A stretch of DNA of 64,000 nt from Ciceribacter thiooxidans (GCF_014126615.1 NZ_CP059896.1:3597328-3661327); one strand, 5' to 3'. Counted from the stretch's first letter, positions 18,694-29,833 are shown. The notes: generated by a model not told the origin, from the sequence alone. Numbers and translations are program-made.

Positions 18694-19176
18694 TCACGCC
18701 CGGTGGTAGGGATGACCGGAAAGGATCGTGACCGCACGGTAGAGTTGCTCGGCGATGAGGATGCGCACGAGCTGATGCGGCCAGGTCATGCGGCCGAGAT
18801 TGAGAACGGCGTCGGCCTTCCCATGAAGATCAGGATCGACGCCATCGGCGCCGCCGATCAGGATCACCAAGTCTCGCTGGCCGCGATCTCGGTACTTTCC
18901 TAGAAGATCTGCGAATTGCTCGCTGTCGAGTGCCTTTCCGTGCTCATCGAGTACGACCAGCATCGATCCGGTCGGCATCGCCTTCATGAGCTCTGCGGCT
19001 TCCTCGCGTTTGCGCGTCGCTGCGTTAGACGCACGACTTTCAGCGATTTCGACAGTGCGGGCGAACTCTAGCCCGGTGGCGGGACCTGCCTTGGCAAAGC
19101 GTTCGAGATAACGGGCTGCAAGTTCCTTTTCCGGGCCGGCTTTCAGTCGCCCGACGGCAAAGATGCCAATACGCAT
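18694..19176 (-). CDS. rlmH: 23S rRNA pseudouridine-1915 N3-methyltransferase
   Basis: RlmH methylates pseudouridine 1915 in helix 69 of 23S rRNA. The 160-residue protein has the SPOUT signatures LVILIGGADGVDPDL and a C-terminal HPYHRA. The ATG at 19176 (MRIGIFAVGRLKAGPEKELA) gives the canonical length. It follows rsfS on the minus strand, with two stem-loops between them. Confidence 0.96.
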   Translation of the reverse strand: MRIGIFAVGRLKAGPEKELAARYLERFAKAGPATGLEFARTVEIAESRASNAATRKREEAAELMKAMPTGSMLVVLDEHGKALDSEQFADLLGKYRDRGQRDLVILIGGADGVDPDLHGKADAVLNLGRMTWPHQLVRILIAEQLYRAVTILSGHPYHRA

Positions 19177-19210
19177 GTCCCTATTCCATTGATTGGCCAC
19201 AAGGACCAGT

Positions 19211-19235
19211 AGTGGCAACCTTGGGAGTTGCCACT
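19211..19235. repeat. Stem-loop in the rsfS-rlmH gap
   Basis: AGTGGCAAC and GTTGCCACT pair perfectly over 9 bp around a 7-base loop. No T-run follows, so it looks more like an RNA processing or pausing element than a terminator. Confidence 0.6.
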
Positions 19236-19247
19236 CAATCGGCACAG

Positions 19248-19266
19248 CGGATACCGGTGTTATCCG
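19248..19266. repeat. Second stem-loop in the rsfS-rlmH gap
   Basis: CGGATA and TATCCG (6 bp) flank a 7-base loop just inside the gap next to the rsfS stop codon. Confidence 0.45.
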
Positions 19267-19270
19267 TCTG

Positions 19271-19756
19271 TTAGTGTAGCTTGCCTTCCTCCATTTCCGG
19301 AGCCGCCCACATCTTTTCGATGTTGTAAAACTCGCGGATTTCTGGACGGAAGACGTGTACGATGACATCACCAGCGTCGATGAGCACCCAATCACCCGTA
19401 TCGAGGCCTTCCACGCGGGGGCTACCGAAGCCCTCGTCCTTCAGGTCCGAAATGAGATGCTCGCAGATCGCGACGACATGGCGGGTCGAACGCCCGGAGG
19501 CGACTAACATGTAATCGCCGAGCGCTGACTTTCCAGCAATGTTGATGGTGACGATGTCTTCTGCTTTCGAGTCCTCGAGACTTGCAAGGACCTGCTCGAG
19601 AGCGCGGGCCACGGCAAATGCGCCACGTTCCGTGCTCTTTGGGACGACAACCGGTGTGCGTCCCTTGGTGTGTACTGTTGTCAGAGTCTTTCCTTTCTTT
19701 GAAGAACAGCACGTTGCTTTCTGCCAGACTCGGCAGATGCCCCCAAAAGGTGGCAT
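19271..19756 (-). CDS. rsfS: Ribosomal silencing factor RsfS
   Basis: RsfS binds L14 on the 50S subunit and blocks subunit joining in stationary phase or starvation. Family signatures are LEDSKAEDIVTINIAGKSAL, GDYMLVASGRSTRHV, and DTGDWVLIDAGDVIVHVFRP. The start is unclear. ATG at 19756 is the first conventional codon, but the next 23 residues (PPFGGICRVWQKATCC...) do not look like RsfS. A CTG at 19684 has AAAGGAAAG just upstream and would give TTVHTKGRTPVVV, a more natural N-terminus of a 137-residue protein. Confidence 0.92.
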   Translation of the reverse strand: MPPFGGICRVWQKATCCSSKKGKTLTTVHTKGRTPVVVPKSTERGAFAVARALEQVLASLEDSKAEDIVTINIAGKSALGDYMLVASGRSTRHVVAICEHLISDLKDEGFGSPRVEGLDTGDWVLIDAGDVIVHVFRPEIREFYNIEKMWAAPEMEEGKLH

Positions 19757-19792
19757 CAAATCCGCGATCTTTCAAGAGTTGCGCTGCAAATG

Positions 19793-20416
19793 CTATCCCC
19801 CGGTCATCTCCCGTAACGCTGTGGAACTGAGAGAAGAGCGTGGCCCGTGAATGAACGTCCAGGCCGGCGGCTCATTCTTCCAGAGAACGGCCGCGTCGTC
19901 CTCGTCGATGCGCGCCCGGGAAAAAGTGCGGGCCATCTTCGATGAGAGATAGGAAAGCGTCGCGCCCGGCCGATCGATGATGGCGATCGGGAAGGTCGTT
20001 GCAATTCTCCGCCAATGCTGCCAGCGGTGAAAGCTCTTCAGATTGTCCGCGCCCATGATCCAGACGAAATTCACTTGTGGGTTGCGGCGCTTCACGAAAG
20101 CCAGCGTCTCCGCCGTGTAGCTGGTTCCGAGCGTCTGCTCGAACGCGGTGACTTTAATGCGCGGATCCCGCACCAATGCCTCGCAAAGTTCCAGCCGATG
20201 GCTCAACGGAGGGAGCGCAGTGCGATTCTTCAGAGGATTGCCGGGGGTGACGATCCACCACAATTGGTGCAGGCCGAGGCGCCGAAGCGCGATCTCCGCG
20301 ACCAGAAGATGTCCTTCATGCGGGGGATTGAACGATCCGCCGAACAGTCCGATGACCATGCCGGGCTCCACGTGCGGCATGAACCGGTAGCGGTGGGCGA
20401 TCGCCTCTTCTCGCAC
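19793..20416 (-). CDS. nadD: Nicotinate-nucleotide adenylyltransferase
   Basis: NadD adenylates nicotinate mononucleotide in NAD synthesis. Signatures are GLFGGSFNPPHEGHLLVA (the HxGH nucleotidyltransferase motif), FVWIMGADNLKSFHRWQHW and SSLSSTALREM, a variant of the ISSTxIR motif. The GTG at 20416 starts one base after the proA stop, which suggests coupled translation and gives 207 residues. An ATG at 20380 (MPHVEPGMVIG) is an equally good start. Confidence 0.95.
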   Translation of the reverse strand: MREEAIAHRYRFMPHVEPGMVIGLFGGSFNPPHEGHLLVAEIALRRLGLHQLWWIVTPGNPLKNRTALPPLSHRLELCEALVRDPRIKVTAFEQTLGTSYTAETLAFVKRRNPQVNFVWIMGADNLKSFHRWQHWRRIATTFPIAIIDRPGATLSYLSSKMARTFSRARIDEDDAAVLWKNEPPAWTFIHGPRSSLSSTALREMTGG

Positions 20417-20417
20417 G

Positions 20418-21693
20418 TCAGGGCCTGACCTGGCCGGCGCCGTGAACCCGGTACTTGAACGATGTCAGCTGTTCCACGCCGACGGGACCTCGGGCGTGCA
20501 TCTTTCCGGTGGCAATCCCGATCTCCGCCCCCATCCCGAACTCGCCGCCATCGGCGAACTGGGTAGAGGCGTTATGCAGGAGGATCGCCGAATCAACTTC
20601 GTTAAAGAACCGTTCAACAGCCGTTAGATCTTCAGCAAGAATGGCTTCCGTATGATTGGACGAATACTTCGCGATGTGACCGATGGCACCGTCCACTCCA
20701 TCGACCAGCGTGACAGCGATCACGGCGTCGAGATATTCCGTCCGCCAATCCTCTTCCGTGGCAGATTTGGCTTCGGGAAAGACCGCCTGCACCTCGGGCG
20801 AGGCGCGAAGCTCGCAGCCGGCCTGCGCCAGCGCTTCCAAAATGGGCGCAAGGTGAGTCCCCACGGCGGCTCGATCAATCAGAAGGGTTTCCGCCGCTCC
20901 GCAGATGCCGGTGCGCCGCATCTTCGAGTTGAGCACGACCTTTTTGGCCATCTCAAGGTCAGCGGAGCGGTCGACGTAAACATGGCAGAGGCCCTCTAGG
21001 TGCGCGAAGACGGGTACGCGGGCTTCCGACTGGACGCGCGCCACGAGGCTCTTGCCGCCCCGCGGCACGATCACGTCGATCGCACCGCCGAGGCCGGTCA
21101 GCATGGCGCCGACCGCGGCACGATCCGTTACGGGAACGAGCTGGATGGCGTCGGTAGGCAGGTCCGCCTTTTCGAGACCCTTCACAAGGCAGGCATGGAT
21201 CGCACGTGAGGAATGAACCGAATCCGATCCGCCGCGCAGGATGACCGCGTTGCCTGCCTTCAGGCAGAGCGCGCCGGCGTCGGCAGTGACGTTTGGACGG
21301 CTTTCGTAAATTACGCCGATTATGCCGAGTGGCGTGCGCACACGCTCTATCTTGAGGCCGTTCGGACGCTCCCAGGCGGCAATAACTTCGCCGACGGGAT
21401 CTTTCAGCTCTGCGATGTCGCGAATTCCGCGCGCAATGGCCGCAACCCGGCCTGGATCGAGCGTCAGGCGATCCATGAAGGAACCCGTCAGGCCTGAAGC
21501 CCTCCCGTTCTCAACGTCAACAGCATTGGCCGCAAGTATCACGTCCGTGCTGTCGAGGATCGCCTGTGCCATGGCGTGCAATGCACGGTTCTTCTGTTCT
21601 GTCGTCGCGATCGCAAGCGGCCGGGCTGCCGCTTTGGCGCGAGAGCCGATATCGAGCATCAGCGCTTGAACATCGTCAGACGTGGCAACTGCG

Positions 21694-21701
<8 letters not shown>
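20418..21701 (-). CDS. proA: Gamma-glutamyl phosphate reductase
   Basis: ProA reduces gamma-glutamyl phosphate to glutamate semialdehyde with NADPH in proline synthesis. The 427-residue protein contains [32 protein letters not shown], and the catalytic cysteine in [13 protein letters not shown]. Its ATG (21701) lies inside the 3' end of proB (8-base overlap). ProA and ProB act in sequence on an unstable intermediate, so coupling makes sense. Confidence 0.97.
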
Positions 21702-23957
<2,256 letters not shown>

Positions 23958-24121
23958 TCAGAGTGGGCGGATTTTTGCGCCATCGATATAGGCCGTTTGT
24001 CCAGAGGTCAAAGAGTATCGCGAAGTTCGCGACTTACAACACTTCGTTTGTCAACGTCCCTGCGGCCCGGGATCAACGGTTGCCGGCGGCAGATGTCGCC
24101 GGCAACCTCGTTCTGATTGCT

Positions 24122-24700
24122 TTAAGGGCGCCGTGGTCGGCGGAAATCCATGGGAGCGAGCCTGGTTTCGATATGAGACACCATCGCTCCGCGGGCACGA
24201 CTGTACACATCTCCGCTCCGCATGATCGAGAAGCCGACCTTCTGCTGAATTTTGAGCGATGCCGTGTTGTCCGCGAACGCGCCGGAATGGATGATCGCCT
24301 CGGGCATGCGCCGATAGAAACGATCAATCCCGGCCGCGACCGCCTCGCTCATGATGCCTCTTCCCCAGAAGTAACGGTTCAGCCAGTAGCCGAGGTGCCA
24401 TCGCCCATTTCTAAGCTCGATGGCAACCGCCCCGATATGCACATCGTCGCCCGTGGTGATGGCAAATGACCAGTCGGGTGTCGTAATGGCTCCGGTGCGG
24501 TTCAGCCAATCGGTGGCGTCCTGCAGGTCGAACGGCACGGGAACCCGCGCCAGCATCCGCGCGACTTGAAAATCGCCAAGAGAATCGGCAATCGCGGGGG
24601 CATCGCTCATCTTGTGCGGGCGCAGCACCAACTGCCCGGTACGAACGACCGGGCAGGGGCCGGGAAGCGAGGACACTTCTCTGGGGAGCAGCGCGTTCAT
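24122..24700 (-). CDS. GNAT family acetyltransferase, RimJ/RimL type (first of pair)
   Basis: This 192-residue protein has the GNAT acetyl-CoA motif in WGRGIMSEAVAAGIDRFYRR and the RimJ-like pattern RTGQLVLRPHKMSDAPAI at the start and ENTASLKIQQKVGF-like text (DNTASLKIQQKVGF) near the end. Such enzymes acetylate protein N-termini or small molecules; the substrate is unknown. Its ATG (24700) overlaps the stop of the next GNAT gene upstream (ATGA), so the pair is translated together. Confidence 0.85.
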   Translation of the reverse strand: MNALLPREVSSLPGPCPVVRTGQLVLRPHKMSDAPAIADSLGDFQVARMLARVPVPFDLQDATDWLNRTGAITTPDWSFAITTGDDVHIGAVAIELRNGRWHLGYWLNRYFWGRGIMSEAVAAGIDRFYRRMPEAIIHSGAFADNTASLKIQQKVGFSIMRSGDVYSRARGAMVSHIETRLAPMDFRRPRRP

Positions 24701-25332
24701 CGCATTTCTCCCCAGCTCTTCAGAGACATCCAGGTCTTCCGATCCAGCCGGTACCACTCGACCGGCACCATGCCGCCGAGCGCAAGACTGCCGACCATTC
24801 CGGATCCCTGGAACTGAAACCCGCACTTCTGGATCACGCGCCGGGACGCGATGTTCGTCACGCGGCAGCGAGCGTCGATGAAACGGATTTCCCGGGTTCG
24901 GAAGGCCATGTCTATGAGCGCATGTGCCGCTTCGGTGGCATAGCCCTGATTCCAGTACGGCTGGCCGAGCCAGTAGCCGATCTCTAGCGTCTCGGGGTCA
25001 TCCTGATGCGGCTCCAGTCCGCAGCAACCGAGGAAGGCACCGTTCTCCGTCTTCGTAATCGCGTAGACGCACTTGCCGATCTCGCCGAGATTGGAGCGTC
25101 GCACGAAGTCGGCGGCGTCTTTTGCCGTATAGGGATGAGGCATCCGCGACACCATGGTCGCGACGGCGGCGTTGTTGGCGAGATGGGAAAGGGCGTCGAT
25201 GTCTTCTTCGTGGGGCGCGCGCATGACGAGCCGCTGAGACAACAGGACAGGGCAATCGCTCCTTAACCGCTCCGGCCTCAGCCGATCCTTGGGCGACCGG
25301 TACTGGTCGTCCCTTAAAAACTCACTTTGCAT
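24697..25332 (-). CDS. GNAT family acetyltransferase, RimJ/RimL type (second of pair)
   Basis: The 211-residue protein contains LSQRLVMRAPHEEDIDALSH, IGYWLGQPYWNQGYATEAAH (acetyl-CoA binding) and NIASRRVIQKCGFQFQG. It is related to its downstream neighbour and probably arose by tandem duplication. The start ATG at 25332 has a strong AAGGAGG 9 bases upstream. It lies downstream of rpmA and across a terminator-like hairpin, so it may be expressed separately. Possibly a ribosomal-protein acetyltransferase given the context, but that is inference. Confidence 0.85.
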   Translation of the reverse strand: MQSEFLRDDQYRSPKDRLRPERLRSDCPVLLSQRLVMRAPHEEDIDALSHLANNAAVATMVSRMPHPYTAKDAADFVRRSNLGEIGKCVYAITKTENGAFLGCCGLEPHQDDPETLEIGYWLGQPYWNQGYATEAAHALIDMAFRTREIRFIDARCRVTNIASRRVIQKCGFQFQGSGMVGSLALGGMVPVEWYRLDRKTWMSLKSWGEMR

Positions 25333-25368
25333 GGTTCAGTCCTCCTTGGAGTTTAAAAAGCGCAAAAG

Positions 25369-25404
25369 AAAAGGGGAGTTGGGTGGCGCCCCATCTCCCC
25401 TTTT
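25369..25404. terminator. Terminator downstream of rplU-rpmA
   Basis: AAAAGGGGAG and CTCCCCTTTT form a 10-bp stem with an inner GGG/CCC pairing. On the minus strand the stem ends in a T-rich run. Confidence 0.8.
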
Positions 25405-25473
25405 TGGCTTTTTCTGAACCTGCTAAGTCCAGCCGGGTCGATGCGACGCCGGCTGTTTTAGAGCGTTACCGGC

Positions 25474-25746
25474 TTATTCCGCTGCTTCTGCCGTTTTCGG
25501 CATCACCGACACGTACACGCGGCCATTGGCCTTGGTACGGTAGGCGACATTACCGGCGGCGAGTGCAAAGATGGTATGGTCCTTGCCCATGCCGACGTTG
25601 GCGCCGGGATGCCACTGCGTACCGCGCTGACGAACGATAATGTTGCCAGGAATGACGACTTCGCCGCCGAACTTCTTCACGCCAAGGCGCTTGGATTCAG
25701 AATCGCGACCGTTGCGCGAGGAACCGCCAGCTTTTTTGTGTGCCAT
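25474..25746 (-). CDS. rpmA: 50S ribosomal protein L27
   Basis: L27 lies by the peptidyl transferase centre. The start [20 protein letters not shown] and [20 protein letters not shown] are diagnostic. Length is 90 residues. AAGGAG precedes the ATG at 25746. It follows rplU in the usual operon order. Confidence 0.98.
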   Translation of the reverse strand: MAHKKAGGSSRNGRDSESKRLGVKKFGGEVVIPGNIIVRQRGTQWHPGANVGMGKDHTIFALAAGNVAYRTKANGRVYVSVMPKTAEAAE

Positions 25747-25781
25747 TGGACTTCTCCTTTAACCTAAGTACCCGTGAACCG

Positions 25782-26096
25782 TTAAGCCGCAACGATGTCC
25801 GTGATGCGGACGACCGTGTGATGCTGGCGATGGCCGCGCGAACGCTTGGAGTTCTGGCGACGGCGCTTCTTGAAGGCGATGACCTTCTTGCCGCGGTTCT
25901 GCTCGACAACTTCCGCCTTGACGCTGGCGCCCTTCACGAAGGGAGCACCGATCTTGGCGTCGGCGCCTTCGCCGATCACGAGGACTTCGGTGAATTCGAT
26001 CTTGTCGCCAGCGGCGGCTTCCAGCTTTTCGATGGTCAGCACGTCATTGGCTGCAACGCGGTACTGTTTACCGCCGGTCTTGATGACTGCGAACAT
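25782..26096 (-). CDS. rplU: 50S ribosomal protein L21
   Basis: The protein begins [20 protein letters not shown] and contains [20 protein letters not shown], the conserved basic segment of L21. Length is 104 residues. AAAGGA precedes the ATG. It is the first gene of rplU-rpmA, with a leader of about 165 bases from the predicted promoter. Confidence 0.98.
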   Translation of the reverse strand: MFAVIKTGGKQYRVAANDVLTIEKLEAAAGDKIEFTEVLVIGEGADAKIGAPFVKGASVKAEVVEQNRGKKVIAFKKRRRQNSKRSRGHRQHHTVVRITDIVAA

Positions 26097-26268
26097 TTTT
26101 TATCCTTTCATGTTCGTTCCGGCTCTGCCCTACGGGACGGCCGTCTTTTTGCCAGTCGGATGGAGCGGGCTCGTTCGGCTCAGGAAGAGCCGTTCGTGCC
26201 TGCCGGCGAACTCTGCCCAAAGGGCTAGAGAAATCAAGGCACAGTTAGCCCATACCTAATTCACGGTT

Positions 26269-26297
26269 CGCATACGTGAGGCGCAAAAGGCTGTCAA
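26269..26297 (-). promoter_or_regulatory. Sigma-70 type promoter of rplU-rpmA
   Basis: On the minus strand TTGACA (26297-26292) is followed by 17 bases and TATGCG (26274-26269). The -35 is perfect and the spacing ideal. Confidence 0.6.
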
Positions 26298-26329
26298 GAC
26301 AAAAGCACTGGGCGATTTGATATTCACCC

Positions 26330-26358
26330 TTGTCAGCCCGAGCTTTCGTCGCTATGAG
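26330..26358 (+). promoter_or_regulatory. Sigma-70 type promoter of tRNA-Ser
   Basis: TTGTCA (26330-26335), a 17-base spacer and TATGAG (26353-26358) lie 36 bases before the tRNA. Confidence 0.5.
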
Positions 26359-26394
26359 ACAGCCCGCGCACAAATCGCGCCGACCAATGTGACC

Positions 26395-26484
26395 GGAGAG
26401 GTGGCTGAGTGGTCGAAAGCACCGCACTCGAAATGCGGCATACGGGCAACCGTATCGTGGGTTCGAATCCCACCCTCTCCGCCA
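26395..26484 (+). tRNA. tRNA-Ser (anticodon CGA)
   Basis: The acceptor arms GGAGAGG (26395-26401) and CCTCTCC (26474-26480) pair perfectly, followed by G and an encoded CCA. The anticodon loop CTCGAAA places CGA at 26429-26431, reading UCG. A long variable arm (TACGG...CCGTA) is the class II mark of tRNA-Ser, and GGTTCGAATCC is the T arm. Confidence 0.97.
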
Positions 26485-26703
26485 GTCTGCAAGCCCTTGG
26501 TAATCCGGTTTCCCAAAAGTAGGTCCCATTCTCGGCTGGTTATCGCAGGCATGCCTAACGCCGCGCTATAATGTCAACGCACGCATCGTGGTCGCTGATC
26601 CGCTCCGCTTTCTCTGCCGGGAGGCGATAAGGCGCGGATCCCTGGGTGACAGTGGCGCGAGCGCGTGGCATAGCGCTGCCCACACAATGAGGCCGTCTTT
26701 CCC

Positions 26704-28326
26704 ATGATCCGTATCGACAATATTAGCAAGTCCAACAGTCACCGCATTCTCTATATCGAAGCCTCGGCAGCGCTGAACCGCGGCGAGAAGATCGGTCTCG
26801 TCGGACCGAACGGAGCGGGGAAGACGACGCTCTTTCGAATGATTACCGGCGAGGAGCTGCCCGACGAGGGGCAGGTCTCCGTCGAGAAGGGTGTCACGAT
26901 CGGCTATTTCGACCAGGATGTCGGCGAGATGACAGGACGATCGGCCGTAGCCGAGGTGATGGATGGCGCGGGACCGGTCAGCGTCGTGGCGGCGGAGCTT
27001 CGCCTGCTGGAAGCCGCGATGTCGGATCCGGACCGCATGGATGAAATGGACGCGATCATTGAGCGCTATGGCGAGGTGCAGGCGCGCTACGAGGAACTCG
27101 ATGGTTATGCGCTGGAGGGGCGCGCCCGCGAGGTTCTGGCGGGACTGAGCTTCAGCCAGGAGATGATGGATGGCGACGTCGCCAATCTGTCGGGCGGCTG
27201 GAAGATGCGTGTGGCGCTTGCCCGTATCCTTTTGATGCGCCCGGACGTCATGCTGCTCGACGAGCCGAGCAACCATCTCGATCTCGAAAGCCTCATCTGG
27301 CTGGAGGAATTCCTGAAAAGCTATGACGGTGCGCTGTTGATGACATCCCATGACCGGGAATTCATGAACCGGATCGTTAACAAGATCATCGAGATCGATG
27401 GCGGCGCGCTGACGACCTATGCCGGCGATTACGGCTTCTATGAAGAACAGCGAGCGCTGAACGAGAAGCAACAGCAGGCGCAGTTCGAGCGTCAGCAGGC
27501 GATGCTGGCGAAGGAGATCAAGTTCATCGAGCGTTTCAAGGCCCGCGCCTCTCATGCCTCACAGGTTCAGAGCCGAGTGAAAAAGCTCGAAAAGATCGAC
27601 CGCGTCGAACCCCCTCGTCGGCGTCAGACGGTCGCCTTCGAATTTCTGCCCGCACCGCGTTCCGGCGAAGACGTGATCAATCTCAAGAACGTCCACAAGG
27701 CCTACGGCAGCCGGACGATATATGACGGCCTCGACTTCATGGTGCGGCGGCGTGAACGCTGGTGCATCATGGGCATCAACGGCGCCGGCAAGTCGACGTT
27801 ACTCAAGCTGGTCGCCGGCTCTGCCGAGCCGGACAAGGGGAATGTCTCGCTCGGCGCCGGCGTCAAGCTCGGCTATTTCGCCCAGCATGCCATGGATCTG
27901 CTCGTCGGCGACAGCACCATACTGCAATGGCTGGCGGAGCGTTTTCCTAAGGCCGGGCAAGCGCCGCTTCGGGCGCTCGCGGGCTGTTTCGGTTTTTCGG
28001 GCGATGACGTCGAGAAGCGGTGCCGCATACTTTCGGGCGGCGAGAAGGCCCGGCTGGTGATGGCGGCTATGCTGTTCGACCCGCCGAATCTCCTTGTTCT
28101 CGACGAGCCGACCAACCACCTCGATCTCGATACGAAGGAGATGCTGATCAAGGCACTCTCGGCTTACGAGGGTACAATGCTGTTCGTCTCCCACGATCGC
28201 CGGTTCCTGTCGGCCCTTTCCAATCGTGTGCTGGAACTCACACCGGACGGCATCCACCAATACGGCGGGGGGTATGCCGAATACGTCGAACGCACTGGAC
28301 AGGAGGCGCCGGGCCTACGCATTTGA
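26704..28326 (+). CDS. ABC-F family ribosome-associated ATPase
   Basis: Two ATP-binding cassettes sit in one 540-residue chain with no membrane segments. Walker A motifs are GPNGAGKT and GINGAGKS. Signatures are LSGGWKMRVALARIL and LSGGEKARLVMAAML. Walker B regions are LLDEPSNHLDLES and VLDEPTNHLDLDT. The charged linker between them (ALNEKQQQAQFERQQAMLAK) is the ABC-F P-site tRNA interaction motif. Such proteins (EttA, YbiT, Uup) act on stalled or starting ribosomes. YbiT-like is most probable by length and linker. It is transcribed alone after tRNA-Ser. Confidence 0.92.
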   Translation: MIRIDNISKSNSHRILYIEASAALNRGEKIGLVGPNGAGKTTLFRMITGEELPDEGQVSVEKGVTIGYFDQDVGEMTGRSAVAEVMDGAGPVSVVAAELRLLEAAMSDPDRMDEMDAIIERYGEVQARYEELDGYALEGRAREVLAGLSFSQEMMDGDVANLSGGWKMRVALARILLMRPDVMLLDEPSNHLDLESLIWLEEFLKSYDGALLMTSHDREFMNRIVNKIIEIDGGALTTYAGDYGFYEEQRALNEKQQQAQFERQQAMLAKEIKFIERFKARASHASQVQSRVKKLEKIDRVEPPRRRQTVAFEFLPAPRSGEDVINLKNVHKAYGSRTIYDGLDFMVRRRERWCIMGINGAGKSTLLKLVAGSAEPDKGNVSLGAGVKLGYFAQHAMDLLVGDSTILQWLAERFPKAGQAPLRALAGCFGFSGDDVEKRCRILSGGEKARLVMAAMLFDPPNLLVLDEPTNHLDLDTKEMLIKALSAYEGTMLFVSHDRRFLSALSNRVLELTPDGIHQYGGGYAEYVERTGQEAPGLRI

Positions 28327-28495
28327 CCAGATACGTCCGGCCGGAGGATTGCGTCCCAGCCTCACTATTTCGTGTATCGCCGTGCGGCGGCGTAGAGGAT
28401 CATTCTTTCGCCATAGGCATTTCCCAACACTGTTCGGCTGCTTCGGCCTGGGACCCACCCAAGGGGCATCGAAGCTATCAATAGGAGTGACAGGG

Positions 28496-29029
28496 ATGCA
28501 GAAGATTCTTGCCGCGGCACTCGCCGCCTTGCCGGTTGCGATGAGCGCGGGTTCCGCGATTTCGGCGGATGCGATCGTGCGATCCGAGCCCGCGCCGACA
28601 TTTCGTGACAACGGGCCGGCCGGCGGCGTCCGGATCGGCTATCTTGACTGCAGCATCGGCGGGGGCGTCGGCTACGTGCTGGGCTCCGCCAAGGACGTGG
28701 AATGCGTCTTCACGTCCGCGATCGGGAGTGAGCCGCTCGACCGTTACGTCGGCGTGGTGCGCAAGATGGGCATCGACGTCGGCTTCACGACACGCAGCCG
28801 GCTGGTCTGGGCGGTCTTTGCCCCCACAGCCGGATATCACCTTGGCTCACTCGGCGGTCTCTACCAGGGAGCCACAGCCGAGGCGACTGTCGGCGCGGGT
28901 ATCGGAGCGAACATTCTCGTCGGCGGCACGTCCGGGTCCATTCATCTGCAAACGATCAGCCTGACCGGACAACTCGGGCTCAATCTTGCAGCGACCGGCA
29001 CCTCCGTCACGTTGACGCCGGCCGGTTGA
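28496..29029 (+). CDS. DUF992 secreted protein
   Basis: This 177-residue protein begins with a signal peptide (QKILAAALAALPVAMSAGSA) and continues RIGYLDCSIGGGVGYVLGSA, the DUF992 pattern, with a glycine-rich, beta-strand-like body. It is predicted to be periplasmic; the function is unknown. The ATG at 28496 is chosen because AGGAG lies 9 bases upstream and the signal peptide begins there. The longer frame opens at 28226 inside the ABC-F gene and is not used. Confidence 0.85.
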   Translation: MQKILAAALAALPVAMSAGSAISADAIVRSEPAPTFRDNGPAGGVRIGYLDCSIGGGVGYVLGSAKDVECVFTSAIGSEPLDRYVGVVRKMGIDVGFTTRSRLVWAVFAPTAGYHLGSLGGLYQGATAEATVGAGIGANILVGGTSGSIHLQTISLTGQLGLNLAATGTSVTLTPAG

Positions 29030-29185
29030 ACGAAGCAGCGGTGAGGATCGCCACCGCCTTTGTTAGCGAACAGGTTGGATGTCGCAGGCGGAACGGCCTC
29101 GCATCGAAATCCTCCTTGAGGTGCGGCGGAAGGTAATCTAGCGTCTGACGCTCTTCTGACGTCGCTTCCTTGGAGAGAGGTCCCG

Positions 29186-29797
29186 GTGATCATCCGTCCA
29201 GCCCACGAGGACGATCTCGATGCGGTCTACGGCATTTGTCTCGTCACCGGCGATTCTGGCCGTGACGCATCGGGCCTCTATTCTGATCCCCGGTTGATCG
29301 GCCATATCTACGCGGCGCCCTACGTGCTGTTGGCGCCGCATCTCGCATTCGTTGTTGCTGATGAGGAGGGTGTTGCTGGCTACGTCGTCGGCACCGAAGA
29401 TGCCCGGTCGTGGGAGAGGCGTCTGGAACAGGCGTGGTGGCCTTCTTTACGGCGAAGATATGTCGACCCAGACGTGTCCCGTCGCTCTGCTTGGACTCCT
29501 GACCAGTGTCTGGCTCATCTCCTCCATCACCCGAAGGCAGATCCCGCCGTCGTGTGCGGAAGCTATCCTGCACACCTGCACATGAACGTTCTGCCAAGGC
29601 TGCAGGGGCAAGGCGTCGGATTTGCGCTTTTGGACCGCTGGATCGTCGCGGCGGCGTCGTGCGGCGTGCGCGCGGCACACGTCGGTGTCAGTCCTGCAAA
29701 TATCAGAGGTGCCCGCTTCTGGACACGCGCGGGATTTGCAGAGCTGCAAGCGCCGCAAGACGGAAACGATGCCTTGTGGCTCGGACGCCTGATATAG
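29186..29797 (+). CDS. GNAT acetyltransferase resembling the O-GlcNAcase pseudo-HAT family
   Basis: The 203-residue protein starts at a GTG (29186) behind GGAGAGAGG. Its text (IRPAHEDDLDAVYGICLVTG, then YSDPRLIGHIYAAPYVLLAP and LAFVVADEEGVAGYVVGTED) matches, from memory, a bacterial acetyltransferase group similar to the C-terminal domain of animal O-GlcNAcase. The acetyl-CoA loop is probably LPRLQGQGVGFALLDRW. The acceptor substrate is unknown. It stands alone upstream of an OsmC gene. Confidence 0.8.
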   Translation: MIIRPAHEDDLDAVYGICLVTGDSGRDASGLYSDPRLIGHIYAAPYVLLAPHLAFVVADEEGVAGYVVGTEDARSWERRLEQAWWPSLRRRYVDPDVSRRSAWTPDQCLAHLLHHPKADPAVVCGSYPAHLHMNVLPRLQGQGVGFALLDRWIVAAASCGVRAAHVGVSPANIRGARFWTRAGFAELQAPQDGNDALWLGRLI

Positions 29798-29833
29798 ACC
29801 TTCTCACGACCCACGAGGTGAGGACGTAACGGC

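Larger units (their letters stand above)
26097..26394. other. rplU leader and divergent promoter region
   Basis: About 300 bases without a gene lie between rplU (-) and tRNA-Ser (+). They contain back-to-back promoters and the long rplU leader, which includes short inverted repeats such as GGCTC/GAGCC. An autoregulatory L21 leader is possible but not shown. Confidence 0.5.

Noticed and set aside
23985..24011. Minus-strand TTGACC and TATATC upstream of obgE as its promoter
   Set aside because: The spacer is only 15 bases, too short to claim without data.
26245..26529. 94-residue minus-strand frame reading GWDSNPRYGCPYAAF and similar
   Set aside because: It lies across tRNA-Ser on the opposite strand. 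The peptide is the translation of the tRNA complement, a common false gene.
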